64,000 nt of DNA from Streptomyces justiciae (lineage in GTDB: Bacteria > Actinomycetota > Actinomycetes > Streptomycetales > Streptomycetaceae). Below the pieces are notes generated by a model. The model had not been told where the DNA came from, searched no databases, and saw only the letters and a program-made list of their open reading frames with translations. The translations under genes and the position numbers were made by a program. The DNA lies in assembly GCF_015163075.1 (NCBI RefSeq), contig NZ_JADDXU010000001.1, forward strand, positions 434,001 through 498,000, in the 5' to 3' direction. Below are positions 28,001 through 36,594 of this stretch, piece by piece; the first letter of the stretch is position 1, and the number at the start of each line of letters is the position of its first letter.

Positions 28001-29194
28001 TCAGCGCGAGGTGTCGAAGACCTCGTCACGGGTGGCGGCGAGCGCGCTCTCCAACGCGCCGCGCAGCACGGGCTGTTCGGGTACGGCGCCGACGACGAGG
28101 TGGGGGCGGGCCGCGGCCAGCTCCTCCAGTTCGGACTGGACGAGCGCGCGCAGGGGCTCGCCGCCGGCGGTGAGGGAAGCGCCGCTCAGGACGACGAGTT
28201 CCGGGTCGAGGACGGAGACGAGCGAGGCCAGACCGGTGGCGAGGCGGGTCGCGTACGTCTCCAACAGCTGCTGGTGGGTGGGGTCTTCGGAGTGGGCGGC
28301 GCGGGCGACGAGGGCGGCGGCGACCTCGGCGTACGGGCCGCTCGGGATGTCGTCGATGCCGAGTTCGCGGGCGAGCCGGGGGACGGCCTGCGAGCCGGCC
28401 AGCTCCTGGTAGCCGCCGCTGTTGGCCTTGGTGACCTGCCGCACCAGCGGGGTGCCCGGCACCGGCAGGAAGCCGACCTCGCCCGCGCCGCCGGTCCAGC
28501 CGCGGTGCAGCCGGCCGCCGAGGACGAGGGCCGCGCCGAGGCCGCCCTCGTTCCACAGCAGGACGAAGTCGTCGTGGCCGCGGGCCGCGCCGAGCCGCTG
28601 TTCGGCGACGGCGACGAGGTTGACGTCGTTCTCGTACTCCACCGGCATCGGCAGCGCGGCGGCGAGTTCGTCGAGGAGGGCCGGGGTGTGCCAGCCCGGG
28701 AGGTGGGAGGCGTAGCGCAGTCGGCCGGTGTTGGGGTCGAAGGCGCCGGGGGTGCCGATGACGAGGCGGTGGACGTCGGCGCGGGCCAGCCCGGCCGCCT
28801 TCACGGCCCCGTCGAGAGCGTCGGTGACCTGCTGGACGACCGGTGTGCCGGTCCTTCTGCCCGGGGTGGGCAGTTCGTACGAGCCGATCGTGCGGCCGGT
28901 GATGTCGGCGACGGCGGCGAGGATGCGTTCGGGGGTGACGTCGAGGCCGGCGGCGTACCCGGCGGCCGGATTCACCTCGTACAACTGGGCGTTGGGGCCG
29001 GGGCGGCCCTCGGTGGTGCCGCCGGCGAGGACCAGGCCCGCCGCTTCGAGGCGGGCCAGGAGCTGGGAGGCGGTCGGCTTGGACAGGCCGGTGAGCTTGC
29101 CGATCCGGGTGCGGGACAGCTGCCCGTGCTCCAGGAGGAGGTCGAGGGCGGCACGGTCGTTCATGGCGCGGAGTGTGCGCGGGGTGCCGGCCAT
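28001..29194 (-). CDS. csnR: ROK-family transcriptional repressor CsnR
   Basis: 397 residues: an N-terminal winged helix (about 10-65, QLSRTRIGKLTGLSKPTAS) followed by a ROK sugar-kinase-like domain. The ROK zinc-site pattern is weak: there is no CxCGxxGC cluster, as in other CsnR/Rok7B7-like regulators that have lost it. The start at ATG 29194 has GAGAGGGG upstream; an internal ATG at 29164 is possible. CsnR is known to repress the csn operon and chitosanase genes and to be relieved by chitosan oligosaccharides. The palindrome 54 bp upstream of the gene fits autoregulation. Confidence 0.9.
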   Translation of the reverse strand: MAGTPRTLRAMNDRAALDLLLEHGQLSRTRIGKLTGLSKPTASQLLARLEAAGLVLAGGTTEGRPGPNAQLYEVNPAAGYAAGLDVTPERILAAVADITGRTIGSYELPTPGRRTGTPVVQQVTDALDGAVKAAGLARADVHRLVIGTPGAFDPNTGRLRYASHLPGWHTPALLDELAAALPMPVEYENDVNLVAVAEQRLGAARGHDDFVLLWNEGGLGAALVLGGRLHRGWTGGAGEVGFLPVPGTPLVRQVTKANSGGYQELAGSQAVPRLARELGIDDIPSGPYAEVAAALVARAAHSEDPTHQQLLETYATRLATGLASLVSVLDPELVVLSGASLTAGGEPLRALVQSELEELAAARPHLVVGAVPEQPVLRGALESALAATRDEVFDTSR

Positions 29195-29247
29195 GTGTGC
29201 CCCTCTCCCGGGATCGGTCCGCAGCAGACTCTACGGACTGTGACTGT

Positions 29248-29262
29248 TAGGAAGGTTTCCTA
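29248..29262. promoter_or_regulatory. CsnR-box-like operator
   Basis: TAGGAA-GGT-TTCCTA, a perfect 6-bp inverted repeat with a 3-bp spacer, 54 bp upstream of csnR. It closely resembles the AGGAAA/TTTCCT palindrome described as the CsnR box in S. lividans and S. coelicolor. Probable site for CsnR autorepression and control of the whole operon. Confidence 0.75.
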
Positions 29263-29280
29263 TCGGATGCAGGGAACATA

Positions 29281-29290
29281 GGTCTGGACC
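29281..29290. promoter_or_regulatory. DasR (dre)-like core
   Basis: GGTCTGGACC differs from the DasR core GGTCTAGACC at one position; the outer bases (A before, G after) do not match the full 16-bp dre consensus. It sits 18 bp beyond the CsnR-like box. DasR controls amino-sugar genes in Streptomyces, so the setting is right, but the match is partial. Confidence 0.4.
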
Positions 29291-29315
29291 GTGGGGGAGT
29301 CAAGGGGGTGAAGAA

Positions 29316-29359
29316 AACCGCCCTCGCGGGAAACGGAGTCGTTACCTGCGAGGGCGGTT
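29316..29359. terminator. Hairpin terminator after the secreted-protein gene
   Basis: AACCGCCCTCGC (29316-29327) and GCGAGGGCGGTT (29348-29359) pair over 12 bp with a 20-nt loop, 31 nt beyond the stop at 29390. On the minus strand the stem is followed by TTCTT, a weak U-rich tail. Confidence 0.75.
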
Positions 29360-29389
29360 CGGGGGTGGTGAAGGGGTGGTGCGGGGTGA

Positions 29390-30223
29390 TTACTGGACGT
29401 CTATGTAGTCGCCGGTCGCCTTCGCGGCGGCCGTCGTGGACGTGCCCGCGAAGACGTAGCGGTAGTAGCCGTCCTTCGACGCGGTGACGGTCGCCTTCAG
29501 CGCGCCGGCCGTGGACGAGGTCACCGTCTTGACGGTGCTGTAGGTGTCCGAGCCCTTGGCGCGGAACTGGAGCGTGGCCGTCTGGGAGACGTAACCGGTG
29601 TAGCCGCCGGTCTCCCAGTTGGCGCGGGTCAGCTTGCCGCTGACCGTGATGGTCTTCCCCTTCTTCACCGGCTCCGGCGAGGCGTTGGCGGTGAGCTTGG
29701 CGGCGCGCTGGATCTTGGCGGTGCCCTTGTTGCCCCAGGCCGCGAAGCCGTACTCGAAGCTGACCTTGTCGTCGGAGTCGTCCAGGTCGGAGGCGACCTG
29801 GCCGTAGAAGCCGCCCACCTTCCAGGTGGTGGCGTCCGCGGCCTCGAAGAGGTCGAACGACGGGTCGACGGTGAGGGTGTCGGAGCAGGACTCCGTGATC
29901 GTGGTGTCCGTCGTCGCCGTGGTGGTGCAGGTCGGTGAGGCGTCGCTCTCGATCTCGTTGTCGAGGCTGGAGAGCGAGCCGCGGTAGAGCAGGACGCCCG
30001 CCGCGTTGTTCTCGTAGTCGATCGTGAGGTCGGAGGGCCGGGTCAGGGTGTACGTCACCGGCACGGTCACGTCGTTGGTCGTGCCGACGACGATCGCCTT
30101 CCCCTTGTTCACGGTCACGTCCGCGAAGACGAGGTCCGGGGTGGCGGCCTGGGCGGCGGGCACGGCCAGCGCGGACAGGGCCAGGGCGCCGGTCGTGACG
30201 GTGCCGATGGCGAGCTTTCTCAT
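29390..30223 (-). CDS. Secreted protein with beta-sandwich repeats, function unknown
   Basis: 277 residues with a clear Sec signal peptide (MRKLAIGTVTTGALALSALA, cleavage after AQA near residue 27). The mature part is Thr/Ser/Asp-rich. The C-terminal 90 residues (KKGKTITVSGKLTRANWE ... DGYYRYVFAG) resemble an immunoglobulin-like bacterial surface domain common in Streptomyces exported proteins of unknown role. Two Cys (CTTTATT and ESCSD) could form a disulfide. Start ATG 30223 is chosen for the signal peptide and the GGGGAAAC ahead of it. Monocistronic, ending at a strong hairpin. Confidence 0.82.
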   Translation of the reverse strand: MRKLAIGTVTTGALALSALAVPAAQAATPDLVFADVTVNKGKAIVVGTTNDVTVPVTYTLTRPSDLTIDYENNAAGVLLYRGSLSSLDNEIESDASPTCTTTATTDTTITESCSDTLTVDPSFDLFEAADATTWKVGGFYGQVASDLDDSDDKVSFEYGFAAWGNKGTAKIQRAAKLTANASPEPVKKGKTITVSGKLTRANWETGGYTGYVSQTATLQFRAKGSDTYSTVKTVTSSTAGALKATVTASKDGYYRYVFAGTSTTAAAKATGDYIDVQ

Positions 30224-30488
30224 GTGTTTCCCCACATTCGGAAGCGGACCCCTGGGCGTTGCGCTCCAGAACAAGGGCCCGCTGACGGCTCGAACCTAGG
30301 CGGGGAGGGGGTGTGGGGGGAATGCGGGTGAGCTGTGAACATCATTAATTCGGGGGTGGGGGGGCGGGGGTTGGTCCCGGAGCCGTCACGAGTTCATCAC
30401 GATCATTCGTTTTCGCAGGTCGGGAGTGGTTCTTCACAGGTTCCTGCTCTTTCATCCGGCTGCGGAACACGAAGGGGAGGGGAACCCT

Positions 30489-31133
30489 GTGAACAACTCG
30501 GCTCGACGGGCCGTGCCCGCGGCGTTGTTGTGCGCGGCCGTGGGTTTCGGTGTGGGTGGGTGCCGGGTGGGGGGCGACGACTCGGCGGCCGTGGCACGCA
30601 CGACGTCCACGGCTGCGCCGACGGGGTGTGCGGGCGGGGCGATCCGATGGGGGCGGGTGGCAAAGGAACCGACGCTCATCGCGGTGTCCCGGCCGGTCGA
30701 GGTCGGGGAGGACGACGGGTGGGTGACCATCACGCCTGAGCGGGTGCGGGAGTTGGAGCCGCGGATCGAGGTGAGCGGCGCGGGCCCGTCCGCCCGGCGG
30801 ATATATGCCTCGCTCGCGAAGCGGCTGAAGTACTGGTCCGCGTCGGAGCTGGCGAAGCCGGGCGCCTCGTCCGCCGAGGAGGAGGACGACGACCGCATCG
30901 ACTTCCACGGCGCCGGTGTCTTCGTGACAGCCCAGGGGGTCCGGGCCGTGGACGCCAGCTTCACGGTGGACTGCCCCGACGGCAGCCGTACCCGGGTCTA
31001 CGGCAGTGTCTTCACCTATCTCCGCGGCAACTTCCATGCCTCACTGGCGTGCGGCGTCGACCCCGCCGAGCACGGCAACAAGGAGCAGTGGGTCACCGAG
31101 GCGTACACCCTCGCCTGCGGAGACGGCTCGTGA
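30489..31133 (+). CDS. Putative lipoprotein, unknown function
   Basis: 214 residues starting at GTG 30489, preceded by AGGGGAGGGG. The N-terminus is a signal sequence (RRAVPAALLCAAVGFGVGGC) ending in a lipobox-like GVGGC. The mature protein has no recognised domain; a pair of Cys (VDCPDG, LACGV, LACGD) near the end may pair. Its stop overlaps the start of the next gene as GTGA. The two are probably a Streptomyces-specific operon. Confidence 0.7.
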   Translation: MNNSARRAVPAALLCAAVGFGVGGCRVGGDDSAAVARTTSTAAPTGCAGGAIRWGRVAKEPTLIAVSRPVEVGEDDGWVTITPERVRELEPRIEVSGAGPSARRIYASLAKRLKYWSASELAKPGASSAEEEDDDRIDFHGAGVFVTAQGVRAVDASFTVDCPDGSRTRVYGSVFTYLRGNFHASLACGVDPAEHGNKEQWVTEAYTLACGDGS

Positions 31134-31693
31134 AGCTGCTTCTGGTGTGCTGGCGGGCGGCCGTGGCCATCCAGTCGCCGCTGATGGTCGTCCAGTTGGT
31201 CGCCGGGCTCGTCGACGACGGGTTCACCCGGAGCAACCTGGGCCGGGAACTGGTGACCGCGCTGCTCGCCTGGGGCACTGTCAGCCTGCTCTGGGCAGCG
31301 CTGGCGTGGGGATGGCTCAGGCGCCGGTCGCGGACGGCCGGACTCGCGTTCTCCGTGGCGGTCCTGGACGCCAGACAGACACATCTGCTGCGCTCCGCGG
31401 ACGTCTCCGACGGCTGGCAACAGCGCACGCGCGACCGCCTGACCGCCTCCGACCGGGCCTTCCTCGTCGCCGAGAACGGCCAGGAGGAGGTCAGCTTCCG
31501 ATGGCGCCCGGGCCGCTCGGACCACTCGGTGCACGGCTCCCTGTCCTTCGACACGACCTCGGGAACGGTCCTCATCGACCTCCGCGCCGACGAGAGCCAC
31601 CTCGGCGTGGCCGGCCTGCGCAAGGGCACGTCATACGTGGCGATGTGCCAGGTGGCGGGGGAGCTGGAGTTGAGGGGGACGGGCGTGGGATGA
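31130..31693 (+). CDS. Hypothetical membrane protein
   Basis: 187 residues from GTG 31130, coupled to the lipoprotein gene by a 4-nt overlap. Two hydrophobic segments are predicted at about residues 5-27 and 41-63 (ELVTALLAWGTVSLLWAALAW is the second), then a cytoplasmic or exported beta-rich C-terminus with no family that I recognise. Confidence 0.65.
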   Translation: MKLLLVCWRAAVAIQSPLMVVQLVAGLVDDGFTRSNLGRELVTALLAWGTVSLLWAALAWGWLRRRSRTAGLAFSVAVLDARQTHLLRSADVSDGWQQRTRDRLTASDRAFLVAENGQEEVSFRWRPGRSDHSVHGSLSFDTTSGTVLIDLRADESHLGVAGLRKGTSYVAMCQVAGELELRGTGVG

Positions 31694-31698
31694 CAGAA

Positions 31699-31730
31699 GG
31701 GCGGCGTCCAGGTTGCCCCGGGCGCCGCCC
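31699..31730. terminator. Hairpin between convergent genes
   Basis: GGGCGGCG (31699-31706) pairs with CGCCGCCC (31723-31730) around a 16-nt loop, right after the stop at 31693 and before the convergent mscS-type gene ending at 31746. Confidence 0.6.
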
Positions 31731-31745
31731 CTCTCGTAGCGGCTG

Positions 31746-32840
31746 TTACTTCGTCACGCTCGGTGGGGTCAGGGGGGTGGCTGCCTGGGCCTGGGGGGAG
31801 GACGTGTTGGAGTAGGCCGAGGGGGCTGCCATGGCTGCCGTCGGGTCGGGGGTCGGGTCGGGGTCCGCCGCGACCGCCGGGCCGCCGACGATGTCGATGT
31901 CCGCCGCGTCGAAGGCGCGCTTGACGCGCCAGCGGAGTTCGCGTTCCACCGTCAGGGCCTTGCCCGGCATCGTCTTCGCGGAGACGCGGACGACCATCGA
32001 GTCGAGGAGGACGCTGTCGAGGCCCAGGACCTCGATCGGGCCCCACAGGAGCTCGTTCCAGGGCTCTTCCTTGCTCATCCGCTCGGCGACCTCGTCGATC
32101 GTCGCCTTCACCTTGTCCAGGTCCTCGTCCGAGCGGACCGTCACGTCGACGCCGGCCGTGGCCCAGCCCTGGGAGAGGTTGCCGATGCGCTTGACCTCGC
32201 CGTTGCGGACGTACCAGATCTCGCCGTTGTCGCCGCGCAGCTTCGTCACCCGCAGGCCGACCTCGATGACCTCGCCGGAGGCCACGCCCGCGTCGATGGT
32301 GTCGCCCACGCCGTACTGGTCCTCCAGGATCATGAAGACGCCGGAGAGGAAGTCCGTGACCAGGTTGCGGGCGCCGAAACCGATCGCGACACCCGCGACA
32401 CCGGCGGAGGCCAGCAGCGGGGCCAGGTTGATCTCGAAGGTGCCGAGGATCATCAGGGCCGCGGTGCCCATGATGATGAAGCTGGCCACCGAGCGCAGCA
32501 CCGAACCGATCGCCTGCGAGCGCTGACGCCGCCGCTCGACATTGACCAGCAGGCCGCCGAGCGCCGTGCCGTCGACCGCCTGGACCGTGCGGTTCATGCG
32601 GTCTATCAGCTTGGTGATCGCCCGCCGCACCGCGACTCTCAGCACCGCCGCTATCACCAGGATCAACAGCACGCGCAGACCGATCGCCAGCCAGGTCGAC
32701 CAGTTCTGCTCGACCCAGCTCGCGGCGTTCGTCGCGCTCTCCTGGGCGTCCTGGAGCGTGGGGACGGTCGCGGCCCCGCTCTCCGAGGGAGAGGGCGACG
32801 GGGTCGCGGTCGCGGCCAGTAGGACGGCGGGCAAGGACAC
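31746..32840 (-). CDS. MscS-family mechanosensitive channel
   Basis: 364 residues. Membrane helices at about 48-70 and 110-155 lead into the pore-lining helix and MscS beta domain (GVAGVAIGFGARNLVTDFLS, GDTIDAG, GEVIEVGLRVTKLRG, IWYVRNGEVKRIGN). The C-terminal 60 residues are a Pro/Ala/Thr-rich tail (PDPTPDPTAAMAAP). The start is GTG 32840 with GGAGG 10 nt upstream. MscS-type channels release solutes on hypo-osmotic shock; this one is of the small-conductance YkuT/YbdG size class. It points away from the HNH gene. Confidence 0.9.
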   Translation of the reverse strand: MSLPAVLLAATATPSPSPSESGAATVPTLQDAQESATNAASWVEQNWSTWLAIGLRVLLILVIAAVLRVAVRRAITKLIDRMNRTVQAVDGTALGGLLVNVERRRQRSQAIGSVLRSVASFIIMGTAALMILGTFEINLAPLLASAGVAGVAIGFGARNLVTDFLSGVFMILEDQYGVGDTIDAGVASGEVIEVGLRVTKLRGDNGEIWYVRNGEVKRIGNLSQGWATAGVDVTVRSDEDLDKVKATIDEVAERMSKEEPWNELLWGPIEVLGLDSVLLDSMVVRVSAKTMPGKALTVERELRWRVKRAFDAADIDIVGGPAVAADPDPTPDPTAAMAAPSAYSNTSSPQAQAATPLTPPSVTK

Positions 32841-33132
32841 GGCAGGTACCTCCAGGTGCAGCGTCCGCCGCCTGGCGTACGGGCAAGGTCACGGAAAGGT
32901 CACCGGGCGGCAGGCCCACCACACTAACGGTGCATCGTGTGTGGATCGTCGCCATGTTCGAGGGAGAGACCGTGCTCACCTGGGGATGCTGAAAGCAGTG
33001 GTCGCAGGTGTGGTCGAAAACACTCCCAGCCCGTTACCGGGAGATGGTGGCGCTTCCACCAGGCATGAGGGGAGACTGACTACAGATCGTCCCGGCGCGA
33101 GCCACGCGCCGCCGACGCCCAAGGAGGCATCC

Positions 33133-33669
33133 GTGCCGCATGTCCTGGTCCTCAACGCGTCGTACGAGCCACTGGGCGTCGTACCGCTCCGCCGCGCGCT
33201 CGTCCTCGTGCTCGAAAACAAGGCCGTCTGCCTTGAAGAGTCCGGCGCCTTCATGCACAGCGCAACCGTCACAGTCCCCGCACCAAGCGTGGTCCGGCTC
33301 AAGCGATTCGTCCGGGTTCCCTATCGGGGGCCCGTTCCTCTTACCCGGCGCGCGCTCTTCGCCCGCGACGGGGGCCGGTGCATGTACTGCGGTGGCGTCG
33401 CAACCAGCGTCGACCACGTCATCCCGCGCAGCCGCGGGGGCAAGCACGTGTGGGACAACGTGGTGGCCTCGTGCCGCCGCTGCAACCACGTGAAGGCCGA
33501 CCGACACCTGTTCGAGATCGGCTGGCGGCTGCGCCACAAACCCGCTCCGCCCACCGGCCTGGCCTGGCGCATCATCGGTACCGGGCATAGGGACCCGCGC
33601 TGGCTGCCGTACTTGCAGCCGTACGGCGCGGACGACGCCCTGGCCCGGATCGACGGCATCTCTGCCTGA
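33133..33669 (+). CDS. HNH endonuclease-domain protein
   Basis: 178 residues from GTG 33133, with AAGGAGG 5 nt upstream. The first 75 residues form a conserved lead-in (VLNASYEPLGVVPLRRALVL). The HNH motif follows: CMYCG, DHVIPRSRGG, WDNVVASCRRCNHVKADR, with two CxxC zinc pairs. Nearly all actinobacteria carry one such protein; the target is not established. The frame is open for 590 nt upstream, but that part is antisense to the MscS gene and lacks a ribosome site. Confidence 0.9.
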   Translation: MPHVLVLNASYEPLGVVPLRRALVLVLENKAVCLEESGAFMHSATVTVPAPSVVRLKRFVRVPYRGPVPLTRRALFARDGGRCMYCGGVATSVDHVIPRSRGGKHVWDNVVASCRRCNHVKADRHLFEIGWRLRHKPAPPTGLAWRIIGTGHRDPRWLPYLQPYGADDALARIDGISA

Positions 33670-33721
33670 CGACGATCCGGGCCTTCGTGTTGTCCCGCGG
33701 GTCGTTCCGTGGGTGTGCTGC

Positions 33722-33746
33722 CCCGGGGGTCCCCCGTGCCCCCGGG
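33722..33746. terminator. GC hairpin between convergent genes
   Basis: CCCGGGGG (33722-33729) pairs with CCCCCGGG (33739-33746) around a 9-nt loop, between the HNH stop (33669) and the permease stop (33789). Plausible shared terminator. Confidence 0.5.
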
Positions 33747-33788
33747 ACAGCGGTCATGCATGCCTACGCGGCAGCGGTCATGGTCGTC

Positions 33789-35180
33789 TCACGCGTACCG
33801 CAGCTCCGCCGGGCGCAGTGAGCGGCGCAGCAGCGGCAGCGAGGTCGCGGCGGCCAGCAGACAGGCCGCGTACGCCAGCACCGGCGCCAGCAGTGCCATG
33901 TACGGCGCATCCGGCGTCCCGTGTTCCGAGGCGATCGAGCCGTACCAGACGCTGATCGTCAGACCGCCGAGGCCCGCGACCGCCAGCGCGGGGGCCAGCG
34001 GCAGCGCGGTCTCCAGCAGGGTCGCCCGCGCGAGGACCGAGTACGGCACTCCCGCCGCCGACTGGGCGGCCAGTCCCCGGCGCCGGGTGGCCACGGACTC
34101 CGCGGTGCCGACGGCCAGCGCGGTCAGGACCAGGGCGAGGGCGGCGAGGATCGCGAGGCCCGTGAGGTTCAGGCCGCCTTCGATCTCCGCGATCTCGTCG
34201 GCGTAGTGGTGCTCCCGGGAGCGCAGGGCCGACAGCAGTACCTGCCGTATCCCGAGGAAGCCCGAGCCGGCCACCGTGACCAGCAGCACCGCGGCATGCG
34301 TGCGGGCCGCCGCCCACGGGTCGTCGCGCAGCCGTTCCGCCGCGATCAGCAGCGCCGGGCTCTTGGCGCGCGCGGACAGGCCCTCGCCCAGCTGCCGGGC
34401 CGAGGCGCCGGTCAGCCACACCGCGACGGCGCCCACCAGCAGGCACAGACAGAACACCGTGACCGGCGTCAGCGCGAACTCGAACGGCACGTCGTGGAAC
34501 GGCGTCGTCACGACGTACACCACCAGCAGCCCGAGCAGCGCGGTCGCCACCCGGAACAGCCGCCCGGGTCCCTCGGCGGGGCGCTCCCGGCGCAGCCGGC
34601 CCAGCGGCGAGGCCACCAGCCGGCGCAGCGCCAGCACGCTCACGACCACCCCGAGGACCGGCACCAGGACGGCGACCACCGCCATGACCGCCCACACCAG
34701 CGGGTCGGGCCGGTGCCACATCCGGAGCAGGGTCGGTACGGAGACCACCGTGGCCACCGCCGAACCGGCGAGGCAGGCCAGCCCCGACTCCAGCGCCGCG
34801 ATCCGCCGCACCTGCCCCGGCGAGGCCCCCGCCAGCCGCAGCGCGGCCAGTCTGCGCTCCCGGTGCACGGCGCCGATCCGGGCGCACTGGCCGAGGAAGC
34901 CGAGCACCGGGATGAGCAGCATCAGCAGCGCGGCGATCACGCCGATGCGGGTGCCGGGCTGGTCGAGCATGCCGTAGCCCACCGGCACGTGGTGCTGTCC
35001 GGTCAGCGGCAGCAGCGCGGCGACGACCAGTCCGAGCCCGGTCGCCAGCGCCGCCCCGACCGCCGTCAGCAGCGCCCGCCATCCCTCCCGCCGGTCCGAC
35101 CCCCGGGTCAGCAACCAGGCCAGCCGCAGATCGGTGCCCAGCCGCCCCTGTGTGCTGACGCGTTCCGTGTACGTCGTCAC
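33789..35180 (-). CDS. FtsX-type ABC transporter permease
   Basis: 463 residues with about eight to ten membrane helices. FtsX-loop sequences are RRLAALRLAGASPGQVRR (about residue 107) and TRRRGLAAQSAAGVPYSVL (about 375). The start is GTG 35180, whose GTGA overlaps the stop of the ATPase gene. With the ATPase it makes a two-gene MacB-like exporter under PadR control; in Streptomyces such sets often export antibiotics or peptides, and a role in drug tolerance is only an inference. Confidence 0.88.
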   Translation of the reverse strand: MTTYTERVSTQGRLGTDLRLAWLLTRGSDRREGWRALLTAVGAALATGLGLVVAALLPLTGQHHVPVGYGMLDQPGTRIGVIAALLMLLIPVLGFLGQCARIGAVHRERRLAALRLAGASPGQVRRIAALESGLACLAGSAVATVVSVPTLLRMWHRPDPLVWAVMAVVAVLVPVLGVVVSVLALRRLVASPLGRLRRERPAEGPGRLFRVATALLGLLVVYVVTTPFHDVPFEFALTPVTVFCLCLLVGAVAVWLTGASARQLGEGLSARAKSPALLIAAERLRDDPWAAARTHAAVLLVTVAGSGFLGIRQVLLSALRSREHHYADEIAEIEGGLNLTGLAILAALALVLTALAVGTAESVATRRRGLAAQSAAGVPYSVLARATLLETALPLAPALAVAGLGGLTISVWYGSIASEHGTPDAPYMALLAPVLAYAACLLAAATSLPLLRRSLRPAELRYA

Positions 35181-35863
35181 GCCGCCACCTCCTGCGGGGC
35201 CACGACGCCGTCGTTCAGGCGTAGCTCGCGGTCCGCGTACGCCGCTACCTGGGCGTCGTGGGTGATCAGCAGGACCGCGGTGCCCTGTTCGCCGGCCGTG
35301 TGGGTCAGGGCCGTCATCACCTGTTCGCTCGCCAGTGAGTCCAGCGCGCCCGTCGGCTCGTCCGCGAAGACCACCTTCGGGTCGGTGACCAGGGCCCGGG
35401 CCAGCGCGGTCCGCTGGGCCTGGCCGCCGCTCATCTCGCCCGGCCGCAGCGCCTCCTGCCCCAGCACGCCGAACCGCTCCAGCCACTCCTGGCCGCGGAC
35501 CTGGGCGTCCTTGCGGGCGGCGCCCGCCAGCATCAGCGGCAGGGCCACGTTGTCGAGCGCCGTCAGCTCCGGGATCAGCTGCCCGAACTGGAACACCACC
35601 CCGAAGTCCGTGCGCCGCAGCTCGCTCAGCCGCTTCTCGGACAGCGTGTGGAGCTGCTCCCCGGCGTAGCTCACGGAGCCCGCGTCCGGGCGGACGATGC
35701 CCGCGAGGCAGTGCAGCAGCGTCGACTTCCCGCTGCCGCTGGCGCCGGTCACGGCCAGGATCTCGCCGGCCCGCAGTTCGAGGGAGGCGCCGCGCAGGGC
35801 CTCGGTCGGGCCGTGCGCCTTCACGAGGTCGCGCGCCGCCAGGAGCGGCACTGTGGTGCTCAT
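35177..35863 (-). CDS. ABC transporter ATP-binding protein
   Basis: 228 residues, LolD/MacB ATPase class: Walker A GASGSGKST, Q-loop VVFQFGQLIPE, signature MSGGQAQR, Walker B VVFADEPTGALD, switch LITHD. The ATG 35863 overlaps the stop of the padR gene (ATGA); a longer in-frame version reaching 35920 would run into padR and has no ribosome site. It ends overlapping the permease start, so all three genes are coupled. Confidence 0.92.
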   Translation of the reverse strand: MSTTVPLLAARDLVKAHGPTEALRGASLELRAGEILAVTGASGSGKSTLLHCLAGIVRPDAGSVSYAGEQLHTLSEKRLSELRRTDFGVVFQFGQLIPELTALDNVALPLMLAGAARKDAQVRGQEWLERFGVLGQEALRPGEMSGGQAQRTALARALVTDPKVVFADEPTGALDSLASEQVMTALTHTAGEQGTAVLLITHDAQVAAYADRELRLNDGVVAPQEVAA

Positions 35864-36393
35864 GCTGTGTCGACCTCCGCGGTCAGTGTGGTCAGCCGGG
35901 CCGCCGTCGTGGTCATCCAACGGAGGTCGGCGTCAAGGTGGTTGAGGGCGTAGTCCGCCGAGAGGACGGTCGCGAGATCGGCGCCCTTGGCGGTCTTGAC
36001 CTGCGTGAGCTCCCGCATCCGGCCCATGTGGGCGGCGCGTTGGGCGCGCAGATAGGCGTCCGGGTCGCCGCCGGAGAGGATCGCGACGACGACCTTGGCG
36101 AAGATCTCGTTGGTCACGAAGGGCGCCGGCGGGGCGATCTCCCGGGCCCACTCGGTGAGTTCACGTTCCCCGTCGGCCGTCGCGCGGTACGTCGTGCGCT
36201 CCGGGCCGCCGTCGGACTCGGTGGCGTCGATCTCGGCGAGACCGTCGCGGACCAGGCGTTGCAGGGTCGTGTAGACCTGCCCGTAGGCCAGTGGGCGGGC
36301 CTGCGGGAAACGTTCGTCGTGGCGCCGCTTCAGGTCGTAGCCATGGCTCGGCCCCGAGGCGAGCAGCCCCAGCAGGATGTGGCGGGTGCTCAT
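35860..36393 (-). CDS. PadR-family transcriptional regulator
   Basis: 177 residues: an N-terminal winged helix (MSTRHILLGLLASGPSHGYD, GQVYTTLQRLVRDGLAE) and a C-terminal dimerisation helix bundle, the PadR-s2 layout. The start is ATG 36393; the in-frame ATG at 36402 lies inside the probable -10 box, so it cannot be transcribed. With the start placed there the transcript is leaderless. First gene of the exporter operon; it likely represses itself and the exporter until an inducer binds. Confidence 0.88.
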   Translation of the reverse strand: MSTRHILLGLLASGPSHGYDLKRRHDERFPQARPLAYGQVYTTLQRLVRDGLAEIDATESDGGPERTTYRATADGERELTEWAREIAPPAPFVTNEIFAKVVVAILSGGDPDAYLRAQRAAHMGRMRELTQVKTAKGADLATVLSADYALNHLDADLRWMTTTAARLTTLTAEVDTA

Positions 36394-36400
36394 GGCGATC

Positions 36401-36430
36401 ATTATGCACTCGATACATGTACTGAGTGAA
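36401..36430 (-). promoter_or_regulatory. padR promoter with palindromic operator
   Basis: On the minus strand: -35 TTCACT (36425-36430), 18-bp spacer, -10 CATAAT (36401-36406), then 7 nt to the padR ATG. The spacer is a 20-bp near-palindrome at 36408-36427: ACTC, TACATGTA in the centre, GAGT. PadR proteins typically bind ATGT/ACAT palindromes, so it is a good candidate autoregulatory operator. Confidence 0.65.
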
Positions 36431-36594
36431 TAGTGGCCCGTGTGCGCCGAGTGGATCGTGATCTCTGGACGGATCGCAGAGCGGGCCGGAACATGACGAA
36501 AAGCACGTTCTTGCCCTCCGTACGTCTGTCGCCGCGACCACTGGGTAGGGCTGCGATGACCCGTCACGCAGCCGTACACACCGAGGAGGCCCCC

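Noticed and set aside
30320..30400. A PHO box in front of the secreted-protein gene (GTTCACAGCTC on the minus strand)
   Set aside because: Only one unit resembles the consensus and the next 11 nt do not.
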